A stretch of 34,953 nucleotides of DNA from Caballeronia telluris (GCF_001544495.1 NZ_FCNZ02000037.1:1-34953); one strand, 5' to 3'. Shown: positions 1-8,429, counted from the first letter of the stretch. Numbers and translations: made by a program. The notes: a model not told the origin generated them from the letters alone.

Positions 1-879
1 GAGCCGCAGCGATATGAAGTCGCTTCCCATGCGGGCATCGAGAAGCCGTAAGACGCGGGTATTGAAGAGTTCCGACGCATCACACGGCAAGCGCTCGAGG
101 CCCGGCACGCATTCCTTTGCCCGGCGGTTCGCGGCGACAGCCCGGCCGCGCTCGTCGAAGGCAATGAGGATCTCGGGCTGCGATTCCACGTAGTGGCGGT
201 TGCGGTGTGCAAGCATCACCCAGCGGTTCGTCGTGGCGTGGAGAAAATAGCTGTTTTCGATCAGAATCGCGCTCTGCCGCAGGATATGGTTGACGAGGCG
301 CTGACTCTCGCGTTCGTCCGGGGACCGTACGGCTGACGCGTCGAGCACGCCAATCAGCTCGCCGGAAAGGCCGAAGATGGGCGCGGCGCTGCACGTCAGC
401 GTGGTGAACGCGGCGCGAAAGTGGTCGAACTTGTGCACCGTGATCGGTTCACAGTCGAGCAGCACGGTCGCTATGCCGCAGGTCCCTTCCTCGCGCTCCG
501 ACCAACACGAACCCGGATACAGCCCCGCGCGCTTGAACGCGTTGCGACGGTCCGGGTCGACGCGATAGTCGATCGTCACGCCAGCCGCATCGGTAAGCAT
601 CACGCAATAGTCGGCTTCTCGCACCATCTCGTGCAGTTGCGACAGGCACTGCCCCGACGCGCGCAGCACCGGTTCCTCGCGCTGGCGAATATCGCGAAGC
701 TCCGGCGTTGTCAGGATGCGCGGTCCGACCGTGGCACCCGGATCGAGGTGATATTGCTCGAGCGAACGCCGGTACGATGACACGAGTCGGTGCGATGCAC
801 CGTCGCCCGAACGGGGCGCACGCGCCTCGATCACACTGCGCACGCGTTCGATATGTCGAGTCTGAGGAACATAGGGCAT
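1..879 (-). CDS. AcoR-like sigma-54-dependent activator, N-terminal part (partial)
   Basis: An open frame of 293 codons runs from an ATG at 879 off the left edge of the window. A GGAG ribosome site lies just upstream of the start. The N-terminus has the helical lead-in typical of AcoR/Fis-type activators (SSYRRSLEQYHLDP near residue 34), then a GAF-like sensor region. That region includes MLTDAAGVTIDY, the SCWSEREEGTCGIATVL block and FGLSGELIGVLDASA, which are hallmark positions of the AcoR family. The AAA+ domain with the GAFTGA loop and the Fis-type DNA-binding end would lie outside the window, so sigma-54 dependence is inferred from the family. Members of this family respond to small metabolites and activate nearby catabolic operons. 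Its target is not visible here. The ISNCY debris at 1.0-3.2 kb separates it from the catabolic island, so it may belong to a different system. Confidence 0.8.
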   Translation of the reverse strand, partial: MPYVPQTRHIERVRSVIEARAPRSGDGASHRLVSSYRRSLEQYHLDPGATVGPRILTTPELRDIRQREEPVLRASGQCLSQLHEMVREADYCVMLTDAAGVTIDYRVDPDRRNAFKRAGLYPGSCWSEREEGTCGIATVLLDCEPITVHKFDHFRAAFTTLTCSAAPIFGLSGELIGVLDASAVRSPDERESQRLVNHILRQSAILIENSYFLHATTNRWVMLAHRNRHYVESQPEILIAFDERGRAVAANRRAKECVPGLERLPCDASELFNTRVLRLLDARMGSDFISLRL

Positions 880-1075
880 GGCCAGTCTCCGGCGGTCCGA
901 TGGCGCGTCGCGCATAACACGTCATTGCGCGGCACATCGATACTTCGTTGGTTCAAGCGTTGTACCACGCGCATTCGCCGAAATCACACCGCAATGCACC
1001 ATCGATGTCATTGAGACGTCCGTCTCAGTTGACATGACGACTACCACCTTGCTACGCGGAGGCGAATCGCCAGCG
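880..1075. other. Intergenic stretch, nothing recognised
   Basis: These bases lie between the start of the AcoR-like regulator and the decayed ISNCY fragment. They should contain the promoter of the regulator. I found no convincing -24/-12 element, hairpin or conserved reading frame. Confidence 0.3.
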
Positions 1076-1236
1076 TCAAGTGCTGAAGGGTTCAGGGGCA
1101 CGCTGCTCGCGATAGCGGATCACGAACCGCTCCACCTAGCGTCGGTTCAGACCCAGCCGCTCAGCAGCGCGCCAAGTCGTCAGACGCGCCTCGGCGACCG
1201 CCTGACTTTCAGCCGGTCAAGCTCCCGCATGCTCAT
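1076..1236 (-). pseudogene. Decayed N-terminal fragment of an ISNCY-family transposase
   Basis: Reading leftward from an ATG at 1236 gives MSMRELDRLKV, the conserved opening of ISNCY (IS1202-group) transposases. The frame then breaks. A shift continues with QAVAEARLTTWRAAERLGLN, part of the N-terminal helix-turn-helix. The next region is interrupted by a TAG where the family has Gln, and continues as VERFVIRYREQ before a TGA. At least one frameshift and two stops show that it is dead. The repeat-rich stretch at 1312-1418 lies just upstream, where the left end of such an element should be. It has the same orientation as the C-terminal ISNCY fragment at 1.5-2.65 kb but is a separate remnant or a separate copy. 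Confidence 0.7.
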
Positions 1237-1311
1237 TGTGCTCGTCCCGGTGCGCGTCGTGGCGGTCCCCATAGGCGGGAAAACCGCACCAGCATGCTCT
1301 ACAGATCCCTT

Positions 1312-1418
1312 GGTACGACATCTGTACTTTGCTCAAGTACGACACTACTACTCTGCTCCCACATTCCGTGTCAAAGCAAAATTGAAATGTCGTACCGCCG
1401 GCTAAATACAGATGTCGT
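1312..1418. repeat. IS-end region with repeated GTACGACA motifs
   Basis: Four copies of a (G)TACGACA motif occur within about 105 bases, two direct and two inverted. GGTACGACAT at 1312-1321 is the exact inverse of ATGTCGTACC at 1387-1396. ACGACATCTGTA at 1315-1326 is the exact inverse of TACAGATGTCGT at 1407-1418. A further copy, AAGTACGACAC, starts at 1335. The stretch sits between the stop of the C-terminal ISNCY fragment and the start of the N-terminal ISNCY remnant. It is best read as one or two abutting IS ends carrying several transposase-binding sites. Confidence 0.6.
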
Positions 1419-1477
1419 GTTTTTGATGTGTGATTGGCTCTGTTTTAAACGGTTTGAATTCACGTAGTGTTGAAGGA

Positions 1478-1494
1478 CGGTCCTGATCGGACCG
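1478..1494. repeat. Short palindrome beyond the ISNCY transposase stop
   Basis: CGGTCC and GGACCG flank a five-base loop, 16 bases beyond the transposase stop. It may be part of the IS terminus or a small terminator hairpin. No T-run follows it. Confidence 0.35.
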
Positions 1495-1510
1495 GGGCGT
1501 GTCAGACTGT

Positions 1511-3166
1511 TCAGCGAGTGCGAGCAGACCGCGGGCCAGGTGTTAAAGGCGTCTTAGACTGCTGCGCGACCTGCACGATTGCTTGATCCAGATCGGCTCG
1601 GGTGAATGCGCGCGACTTCTTCGTGCCGGGCAAGGGCTTGTGAGTGCGCACCGCAGCACCTCGGTTTGTACGAGACGGCGAGCCTGAGATCCGACGGTTA
1701 TCGCGCTGCGCCTGTAACGCTCGCGCGACCTGCAACGCATGACCAAGACGCTTGTTCTCGATGATCGCGCCTTGGTCGATGTCTGCGAGCTTGTCATACG
1801 GCACAGCATGCAGCACGCTGCCATCAGCGCGGATTTCGAGGCGCCCATCCGGGTATTCCCACACATCGATGTAGCGGCCGATCAGCCTGCGGTTCGCTGC
1901 CGTGTCATCGAGCAGCCAGAGTACGCGATCGTTCAGCAACGTCAGCGCATCCGATACCTTGCGCTGTACCCGCCAAGTCAAAACCGCGTCGAGATTCTCG
2001 TCATCGCGCAGCGGCCGGTGCGCGTCGTACGCGCTTCTTGGCGGCTTTGCGAAGCGTGCGTTATAGGCCGCCATGAAAACGCAGGCAAACGCGTTTGCAG
2101 CTGCAATGGTGCTGATATCACGCAGCCGCAGCTCCTTTACCAGGCGATCCTGCAGCGTCAGATGAGCCCGTTCAACGCGTCCTTTGGCGGCGCTGCTGTT
2201 GGCGCAGAACGTGTCGATGTTCAGCTCATACATCGCGCGGCCGAACTGCGTGACGCCTTTGCCTCACGTCTCCTCGCGCTTGTGAACGTAGAACACGCTT
2301 GCGCGGTCGCTATAGAATGCCACCGGCTTGCCGTGGCGTTCGAGATACGCGCGCGTGGCCTCGAAATAGCTGAACGTCGATTCGGTCGGCGCGAAGTGCA
2401 AGTGCATCAGCCGACTTGTCGCGTCGTCGACAAACACCAGCAGTGTGCACGCGAGCCCTCGGTCTTCAAACCAGTGGTGATCACTGCCGTCGATTTGTAC
2501 CAGCTCACCGAAACAAGCCCGTCGGGCACGCGGTTGGTAGACCTTCGGAGGACGCTGCTTGCGTGGCACCCACAGGCCGGCATCCGTCATCAGGTGCCGC
2601 ACGGTTTCCTTCGACAGCACGAGGCCATGGCATTCACGCAGTTTCTCGCACGCCGCCCGCGCCCGTTCGGTCAGCGCCGGGTACGCAGCGAAGAACGTCT
2701 CCACACGGCGTGCGCTGGCGACACCGAGTCCGGCGATTGCGGTCCACCAGCGGCGCCGGCGCGGAATCCGCACGGTCAGGTCGGCCAGCGTCCGGATGCC
2801 GTGCGCCCGCAGGGCGGCCACCACGCGCGGCGGCAACCACCGGTCGATCTCGTCGGCAATATGCGGCACCGGCGCTGGCAAGCTGCGTAACGTCTCGATT
2901 ACGCGCGCGACGGTATCGGCCGATCCGGCGGACTGCTCACCGATGAATATCTCCGCCAGATCGGCCCGATGGTGGCTTGCCGCGTATGAGATCAAGGCGC
3001 GTCGGATGCGGCCGAGCACGCCGCGCGCGGATGCCCCTCGCGCCTTGCGGTCGCCCAAATAGCGGGCCACGGCGGCTCGAGCGCCGAGCCCGGCGTACCA
3101 GGCGCGCAGCGCAGCCAGTTCGGCGTCGTCCGGGAAGGCGATGGGATGGGTCTCACGCGTTTTCAT
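1511..3166 (-). pseudogene. Integrase-ISNCY transposase chimera with an in-frame TGA
   Basis: Two protein families are joined in one frame. Residues 1-170 (from the ATG at 3166) are the N-terminus of a Burkholderia-type tyrosine integrase. They carry the helix-hairpin-helix region with IADEIDRWLPPRVV, HGIRTLADLTVRI and RRRRWWTAIAGLGVASARR, the same layout as the intact integrase at 23.5-25.6 kb. From about residue 171 (near 2656) the sequence becomes an ISNCY/IS1202-type transposase (KLRECHGLVLSKETVRHLM). It has DDE-core Asp residues in VQIDGSDHHW (226) and AFYSDRASVF (287). A TGA at 2264-2266 then interrupts the frame. Reading continues in the same frame as GKGVTQFGRAMYELNID and through GRVERAHLTLQDRLVKELR, which carries the catalytic Glu. 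The stop therefore separates the third catalytic residue from the first two. Translated as written, the product is a 300-residue protein without transposase activity. A separate start at 2233 could give the 240-residue C-terminal part. Confidence 0.8.
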
Positions 3167-3533
3167 GCTCGCCAGTTTGGGTCAAAAACAGCGATGGACA
3201 GATAAGGCTATTTATCGGTCCAGGGCCGTTTTGCGGACGCGGGCCATTGTCGGCGGTCCAGGTTCTTATCTTGGTCAGCCCGTGTGGTGAGCCAGAGGGG
3301 GCGGCAGCCGACCCCCTGGCGACGTTGGGCAGCGAGAGTATGAACTGCCGCTCTTCGCTTGTGGTCGGACCTTCGGAAAGCCACGGGTCGAAGGCTCCCC
3401 AAAGGACGAGCAATGAATCTGTACGGCGTTCCGCCGGTCTGTTGTTCCCTTTGGTGGCCGCGAGCGCAGATCGCCGCGTTCGCAGCCCCCGAGCGGCACG
3501 GGAAATAGCCACTCGTCAAACTTCTGTGCCTTA
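3167..3533. other. Gap upstream of the integrase chimera
   Basis: I recognise no gene in these 367 bases. Short open frames on both strands look like chance. The stretch holds the AT-rich palindrome at 3196-3221 described separately. The rest is probably scar sequence between mobile debris and the catabolic island. Confidence 0.3.
3196..3221. repeat. Palindrome upstream of the integrase-like start
   Basis: GGACAGATAA and TTATCGGTCC form an inverted repeat with one mismatch around a six-base spacer. It lies 30 bases before the ATG of the integrase-derived frame. On the minus strand it reads ACCGATAAATAGCCTTATC. That closely resembles CCGATAATAGCCATTATC at 26205-26221, upstream of the intact integrase locus. 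The shared position and sequence suggest an integrase binding or recombination site, or an operator. Confidence 0.45.
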
Positions 3534-5198
3534 CTATTGATATTGCCGATTGACCGTTTTGTTCGCGTCATTAAGCGGCTCAATCAGATCGATTTGCGCT
3601 TTCAACGGACTTGGTTGATTCACTTGCAAAGTGCCTGCCGGTGTGAACTCCATCTGACTGTCCAAAGCGACGTCATAGGCCGGCCAGTTAGTTAAACCCG
3701 CGTCAGACGGATTGCCGGTTTTGGCAAACGCAGCCCAGTAGGCAATCATGCGCTGCGCTACCTGTTCGTCCTGACTAGTGACCGCAGTACCATACGTCGA
3801 AGATAGCGTGTCGAAAACGTATGGGATCTCGGCGCCGTGCGTTGCGCCACTGATCTTCTCTCGCACCGACTGCGCGACGTACGAGAAGCGATAAAGGTAG
3901 GTCGGTACGCCTGCTGAGGTGAAAGTTCGCGCGATGAAACGTGCAGGCTCGTCCATGGTGATGACACGCGAAATCTGGCTCTCAATGGAAGCAACGGAGG
4001 CCGTGCCCGAGGGATCGAACGCGGCAGCAGCCGCGCCCAGATTCTGGGGGCCAAAGATCGCATAGGCCTGTTCCTTCGTGCTAATGCCCGGAGTGGAAAA
4101 GCCGAGGTCGGCATTGTTGACTCCCAACATTAGGGGCACCTTCGTGAACTGGCCATTTTTGTACAGATTCTCCGGTTCGTCGAGAACGAGTTTGCCGTCG
4201 ACGATCGAACCGCCCGAAAACGTGGCAAGGCTGTGCGGAGAATTCAATGTCGAACTGTTCAGTCCATCGACAATCTGATCCGCAGATAGCGCGCGCATGG
4301 CTTGAAGAGCGCTCGTATCGCTACCATTGATCCCGAATCCCTGAGCGAACAAAGCACCCTGCTCTTCGGCCGACGCCCCGACTGTTTTTGCGTTACGTGT
4401 AAGCGTGCGCCCATAGTACTGATTGACGCGTCCATTGCCGGACTCATTGATCGCCTTCTGGAACAATCCGGTTGCCAACGGCGATGTCAATAGGTTGTGA
4501 ATCGACTCACCCCCGGCCGACTGCCCGAAAACGGTGACATTTCCCGGATCGCCACCGAAATTCGAGATGTTACGCTGCACCCACTTCAGTGCGGCGATTT
4601 GATCCATGTAGCCGTAGTTTCCCAATACCTCGCCCGATTGCGAAGCAGCTGCCGTCAGTGCAGGATGCCCGAAAAATCCAAATCTTCCGAGACGGTAGTT
4701 AGTAGTGACGATCACGACGCCTTGTTTTGCAAACTGTGTTCCATCAAATCTTGGCATTGACGTTCCGCCCCCAACGTATCCACCACCGTAGATCCAAACC
4801 ATTACCGGCAACTTTTCGTTTCTGGCAGCCGTGGCGTTGCTTCGCTGCGGGCGCCAGACGTTGAGGTACAGGCAATCTTCAGAGGGCGTTACAGTGAGTG
4901 CGCTAGGGGCGGTGCCGCTAGTCTGCATGCAATCGTGAACAAAAGACGTCGCTTGACGCACGCCGCTCCATGCGGATACCGGTTGCGGGGGTCTCCAGCG
5001 TAAGCTCCCGACTGGTGGAGCCGCAAAAGGGATGCCCTTGTAAGCGATCACGCCGTTAGCGCTCGAGCCTTGTACGGCGCCATCAGTCGTAGTAGCGATG
5101 GTCGGGTCCGGGATCGTCGATGAGCTGCTATCGGCTCCGCAAGCCGCTAGCGTCACGGCGATGCTCGAAAATACGAGCAATGTGCGCAAGAGGTTCAT
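3534..5198 (-). CDS. Type-B carboxylesterase, predicted lipoprotein
   Basis: A 554-residue alpha/beta-hydrolase of the carboxylesterase type-B (para-nitrobenzyl esterase-like) family. The chosen start gives MNLLRTLLVFSSIAVTLAAC, a lipoprotein signal with the lipid-attached Cys at 20. Upstream in-frame starts at 5264 and 5405 are possible. The 5264 start has a weak AAGGA but would put a long charged stretch before the signal. Visible family features are EDCLYLNV (107-114), the oxyanion loop GGG (138-140), the nucleophile elbow GQSAGG with Ser227, and the His-bearing GATHGAEIPYVF. The acid position reads NNADLGF, so it is probably Asp rather than Glu. It would act on ester substrates at the outer membrane or in the periplasm; the substrate is unknown. 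A copy of the island-wide 19-bp motif lies upstream (5375). It might release aromatic acids from esters for the pathway, but that is inference. Confidence 0.85.
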   Translation of the reverse strand: MNLLRTLLVFSSIAVTLAACGADSSSSTIPDPTIATTTDGAVQGSSANGVIAYKGIPFAAPPVGSLRWRPPQPVSAWSGVRQATSFVHDCMQTSGTAPSALTVTPSEDCLYLNVWRPQRSNATAARNEKLPVMVWIYGGGYVGGGTSMPRFDGTQFAKQGVVIVTTNYRLGRFGFFGHPALTAAASQSGEVLGNYGYMDQIAALKWVQRNISNFGGDPGNVTVFGQSAGGESIHNLLTSPLATGLFQKAINESGNGRVNQYYGRTLTRNAKTVGASAEEQGALFAQGFGINGSDTSALQAMRALSADQIVDGLNSSTLNSPHSLATFSGGSIVDGKLVLDEPENLYKNGQFTKVPLMLGVNNADLGFSTPGISTKEQAYAIFGPQNLGAAAAAFDPSGTASVASIESQISRVITMDEPARFIARTFTSAGVPTYLYRFSYVAQSVREKISGATHGAEIPYVFDTLSSTYGTAVTSQDEQVAQRMIAYWAAFAKTGNPSDAGLTNWPAYDVALDSQMEFTPAGTLQVNQPSPLKAQIDLIEPLNDANKTVNRQYQ

Positions 5199-5374
5199 TT
5201 CATACTGCGCCAATACAGCGCCAAGTTCCATCCTCTCCAATGCGTTCCGTCTCCGTGTAGTCATGGCTACCGTCGTCCTTGTATGAGTAGGGACATTTCG
5301 TGACCACCATCGTCCATCCAGTTGGCGGGGCCTGCGGCGCAGGATGAATCCGAGTATCTTGGGGGCGTTTCTCG

Positions 5375-5393
5375 CCGTCAAATTCAGGACATT
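5375..5393 (+). promoter_or_regulatory. Island motif copy A, upstream of the esterase
   Basis: CCGTCAAATTCAGGACATT shares CCGTCAAATTC with the other copies. It is on the strand opposite to the esterase. It lies 111 bases before the possible start at 5264, or 177 before the start at 5198. It is the weakest match in the 3' half. Confidence 0.45.
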
Positions 5394-5567
5394 AATGGTG
5401 TCCATGAATCGCTTTCATGCGGCATATCATTGATGATGTAATCATCTCGGTGCGGTTTCTAAAAGCAGGTGATTGGCATATGGCGCACTCCATAGCAAGT
5501 TCATGGACCGACCCTGGCGTTGCCAGTTATTCAGTGCTTTGCAGATAGACGTTCCCTGATGAATCAT

Positions 5568-5789
5568 TCACCGCGGTACGTCAAAGGCGCGCGACCTTCT
5601 GCGGGAAACGCTGCGCGGGTGCTGAGACGCTGAGCAAGAAGAGCAACTTACCCCGGCGGTTTGGCTGGTGGTGGGCGCCGCGTCCGTCCCACCGCCGCAC
5701 GCGGTCATCAACAGTGCAACTGACGCGATGAGCAGTTGCGTCAGCGTCGACGGCGACAGCGAGGCGTTGCCATCCCTTTTTGTAAGCAT
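5568..5789 (-). pseudogene. Truncated lipoprotein N-terminus
   Basis: From an ATG at 5789, preceded by a GGAG ribosome site, the first ~46 residues form a convincing lipoprotein signal: LTQLLIASVALLMTAC followed by GGGTDAAPTTSQ. After that the frame turns into Ser/Arg-rich sequence with no family resemblance and stops after 73 residues. This looks like the start of an exported protein whose body was lost by deletion or frameshift. Another copy of the island motif lies upstream at 6024, so the lost gene may have belonged to the same regulon. An intact short lipoprotein is possible but less likely. Confidence 0.4.
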
Positions 5790-6316
5790 CGCGTATCTCC
5801 ATGACTATGGCTCGGTGCAAGAACTCGAATCACGCGGGCGCGCGCTCAATTTGTCAGGACGCTTGTTGCTTTGCTTCTCTACGTGCGACGGATGAAGTTG
5901 TCGGATTCATTCGGTAGGGCTTGGAGAGGAGCGGTGATCAACATCGCCGTCCGTCCGATGGCGGTGCTGGCGTCCATGGCGGACTTGTGAGCGCCGGCAC
6001 TAGTGTCGATGCATCATTCGATACCGTCAAATCCACCGAAAATAGTACGGGTATCAGTTTGATGAATGGCTTGTGGATGGCGGAACGTCAGCGGCCCGGA
6101 CGATCCGTTCATCAGCGATCAGACGAACGCGATGGGAAATAAAGAGCATTGCCAGGTATTGTGCGAGCACCCAGCGGCGTCAAGCTCGATATCGGCTACG
6201 AGGTGTCGGCCGGCGTCGTGAAAGCGGTGCGCGGCGACAGCGCCCAGGCCTGTACCGCACGGTCAGGCCGGCTCTTCGGGCAATCTTGTTGCCCTTCTTC
6301 TCCGCGGTCGGTGCGT
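5790..6316. other. Gap between lipoprotein remnant and amidase
   Basis: I see no supported gene in these ~530 bases. Short frames on both strands lack family features. The stretch carries motif copy B at 6024-6042. It probably retains the old promoter region of the truncated lipoprotein gene plus scar sequence. Confidence 0.3.
6024..6042 (+). promoter_or_regulatory. Island motif copy B
   Basis: CCGTCAAATCCACCGAAAA differs from copy D (13876) at only two of 19 positions. It lies about 235 bases upstream of the truncated lipoprotein start and on the opposite strand, the same relative orientation as the other copies. Confidence 0.55.
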
Positions 6317-7453
6317 CTACGTCTGAAGCATTGCCTCGATGAACGCGGCCACGCTGCACACCATTTCGTCCCGGCCCTTTCGTCCGACGATCTGCAGGCC
6401 GGCCTTCATTCTCGATTGCTCGATGGGAATGGGTAGCGTGAGCGCCGGATGGCCGCTTAGATTGAAGGGACGAATGAGCGAGGACATGGCGATTACCGAG
6501 GTTCCCTCGCGCGCCGCGTCGAGCGTGATCGGTAGCGACGGCATCGTCGGCAGCACGATGACCTCGGCTTCTTCCAGGGTCCTGTCGACTTCGTCCGTGA
6601 ACGCGCGTCGCACACGTTCGGCGGCATCGAGATCGGCGGCCGATGTGTTCGCGGCGGCACGCAAACGTGCATCGATGTCCGCACCAAGCTTCCCGCTGGC
6701 TATCAAATGCCCGAACGCGCGCCACGTTTCCGCGTTGATGACAGCGAGGCCGGCGACGAACGCATCTTTCATCGACTCAAGTCGAACCTTCCGGGTCGCG
6801 ACGCCCGCGCGCTCCATGGCACCCGCGACTGCTCGCGAAATGTCGTCGTCAGCTTCGACGTCGATGATCGCCACGCGCGCCTTTGAGGCATCCCGACGCG
6901 CTTTCCCCGGCTGAAACGAAGGGTCGATCGCCAGCATCACATCGATGATCGTGTTCATGTCGCGCGCAAACGGGCCGACGCAATCGAGCGTCGTTTCGCG
7001 TGGCGCGACGCCATCGCGCGACACACGGCCGAACGTCGGCTTAAGACCAATGACGCCGCAACAAGCGGCCGGGCAACGCACCGATCCGCCGGTGTCGGTG
7101 CCGAGCGCAGCGTCTACGAGCCCGTCGCCTACGGCCGACGCAGAGCCGCTCGAAGAGCCACCTGGAATGAGCGCAGGATCCTGAGGATTGGGAGGCGTGC
7201 CGCTGACATCGTTAATACCGGTCATCCCGAACGCGAGCTCGTGCATGTTGGTCTTGCCGGCGATGCGCCAGCCCGCGTCGATGAGACGCTGCACGACTTG
7301 CGCGTGACGGGCGGCGGGTGGCGCATCCGCAAGCGCCCGGCTCGCGGCGGTGGTCGCACAACCCGCGATGTCGATGCTGTCCTTAATGGCGATCGTCGGT
7401 GCGCTCGGTCGGTCCTGCGGCCCAACCTCGAATGTTTTGATGAACGCGCTCAT
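6317..7453 (-). CDS. iacH: Amidase-signature hydrolase, IacH-like
   Basis: A 378-residue amidase-signature protein. It carries the complete Ser-cisSer-Lys machinery: Lys24 in IAIKDSIDIAG, the glycine/serine stretch PGGSSSGSASAV (97-107) with the cis-Ser, and the nucleophile Ser124 in TDTGGSVRCPAACCG. The family hydrolyses amide bonds in the cytoplasm. The ATG at 7453 overlaps the stop of the upstream gene by four bases (ATGA), pointing to translational coupling. The frame stays open further upstream, but that part overlaps the neighbouring gene and looks like a shadow. Amidase iacH is a standard member of auxin-degradation (iac) clusters, where its exact step is not settled. Here it is the last gene of the iacC-iacD-tautomerase-iacI-iacH unit. 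The iac assignment rests on context; the amidase family call is firm. Confidence 0.82.
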   Translation of the reverse strand: MSAFIKTFEVGPQDRPSAPTIAIKDSIDIAGCATTAASRALADAPPAARHAQVVQRLIDAGWRIAGKTNMHELAFGMTGINDVSGTPPNPQDPALIPGGSSSGSASAVGDGLVDAALGTDTGGSVRCPAACCGVIGLKPTFGRVSRDGVAPRETTLDCVGPFARDMNTIIDVMLAIDPSFQPGKARRDASKARVAIIDVEADDDISRAVAGAMERAGVATRKVRLESMKDAFVAGLAVINAETWRAFGHLIASGKLGADIDARLRAAANTSAADLDAAERVRRAFTDEVDRTLEEAEVIVLPTMPSLPITLDAAREGTSVIAMSSLIRPFNLSGHPALTLPIPIEQSRMKAGLQIVGRKGRDEMVCSVAAFIEAMLQT

Positions 7454-7992
7454 GCTGATGTTCCTTGCGCCGAATTGACTTGCCACGGCGCGTCGAACAG
7501 GCGCTCCGTGCGGAAATGCGTGATAACCCACCCCGGATCGTCGCCTGACGAAGGCGCGAAGTCGATTTCGAGGCGCGCCGCGATCAGCTCCGCCTTGGCA
7601 TCGACGTAACCCGACGCCTGTAGCATAATCCAGCGGCCCTTCGCCGCGACGCCATCGCTTTCGATATGCTCGGCGGTCAGGAAATGAACATTGGTCGTAA
7701 AATGCGGCGTGGGCGGCAAGTAGCGCTGGAGCATCGCGACGATTTGCTCCGGTCCCTGCAGGCGGCCGAATTTGTTCGCATAGTTCGGACCGATGCCTTC
7801 CCACACGGCATCTTCGCTGAACAATGCCGCGAGCGATTCGCCCTCGAGAGCGCGCGCTGGCACGTCACACAACGCCATGTAGCGCGCGATCGTCCTGCGC
7901 ACCGCGTTCTGTCCTTCGAGAGCCCGCACACGCGCTTGCAGCACTTCGATGGTGTGATCGGTCATCGCATCACTCACTGTTGTTGACGACAT
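7450..7992 (-). CDS. iacI: SnoaL/NTF2-like protein, IacI-like
   Basis: About 180 residues with the SnoaL-like (NTF2 fold) pattern: RRTIARYMALCD, then LAALFSEDAVWEGIG, then HFTTNVHFLTAEHIE and GRWIMLQASGYVD. Such small cone-shaped barrels act as isomerases, hydratases or binding proteins. Small proteins of this type are found in iac clusters next to the amidase and are called IacI. The start is uncertain: ATG at 7992 is used here, ATG at 7965 (MTDHTIEVLQ) is equally plausible, and neither has a strong ribosome site. The stop overlaps the amidase start. The gene follows the tautomerase after a 62-base gap. The fold call is good; the symbol is contextual. Confidence 0.72.
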   Translation of the reverse strand: MSSTTVSDAMTDHTIEVLQARVRALEGQNAVRRTIARYMALCDVPARALEGESLAALFSEDAVWEGIGPNYANKFGRLQGPEQIVAMLQRYLPPTPHFTTNVHFLTAEHIESDGVAAKGRWIMLQASGYVDAKAELIAARLEIDFAPSSGDDPGWVITHFRTERLFDAPWQVNSAQGTSA

Positions 7993-8054
7993 CCTGTTTG
8001 TAAACACTGCTGGTGTCGTGAGTCACTCACAGTCACCTCTGCGTCGGCTAAAGA

Positions 8055-8429
8055 TCAGCGGCCGAGCGCGCGCGCGGTTTGTCCGCCGATGCCGAAATCC
8101 GTGTTCGGTATGTCCTTAATCATGACGCGCGTCGCCTGTAAGGGCGCGTCGAGGACGGCCGCGCTCGTCTGGCAGAGTTGCGAGATCAGCGCTTCCTTTT
8201 GCGCATCGGTGCGTCCTGCGATTAGGATTGCAATAATGACGGGTAATCCCGCCGCGCTAAGCTTGCCGCCCAAGCCACTGTTCGATGCGGGCAATTCTGA
8301 CAGCAGAATGCGAACGGATTCGGCCGGCGCGCCAATTGCATGTGCCGTCGCTTGCGTGAGCCCGTGAATGAGCGATGCCTTGCGTTGGTCGGTGTGACCT
8401 GCAGGCAGATAGACTTCGAGTGTCGGCAT
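8055..8429 (-). CDS. Double-length 4-oxalocrotonate tautomerase-like protein
   Basis: A 124-residue protein made of two tandem ~62-residue tautomerase-superfamily units. Unit 1 begins MPTLEVYLPAGHTDQRKASL; unit 2 begins at residue 62 with LPVIIAILIAGRTDAQKEAL. Each has the beta-alpha-beta pattern and a glycine-rich end (SGLGGKLS; FGIGGQTA). Pro2 would be the N-terminal catalytic proline after removal of Met. The matching proline of unit 2 (Pro63) is internal and cannot act as an N-terminal amine, so one active site per chain is expected, as in heterodimeric or fused members. Such enzymes catalyse keto-enol isomerisation or related dehalogenation and hydration. It sits inside the Rieske oxygenase operon, between iacD (71-base gap) and iacI. 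I do not know it as a standard iac member. Its substrate is unknown. Confidence 0.78.
   Translation of the reverse strand: MPTLEVYLPAGHTDQRKASLIHGLTQATAHAIGAPAESVRILLSELPASNSGLGGKLSAAGLPVIIAILIAGRTDAQKEALISQLCQTSAAVLDAPLQATRVMIKDIPNTDFGIGGQTARALGR

Noticed and set aside
1739..2890. 383-codon plus-strand frame across the ISNCY chimera
   Set aside because: Antisense to recognisable transposase and integrase sequence; no protein features.
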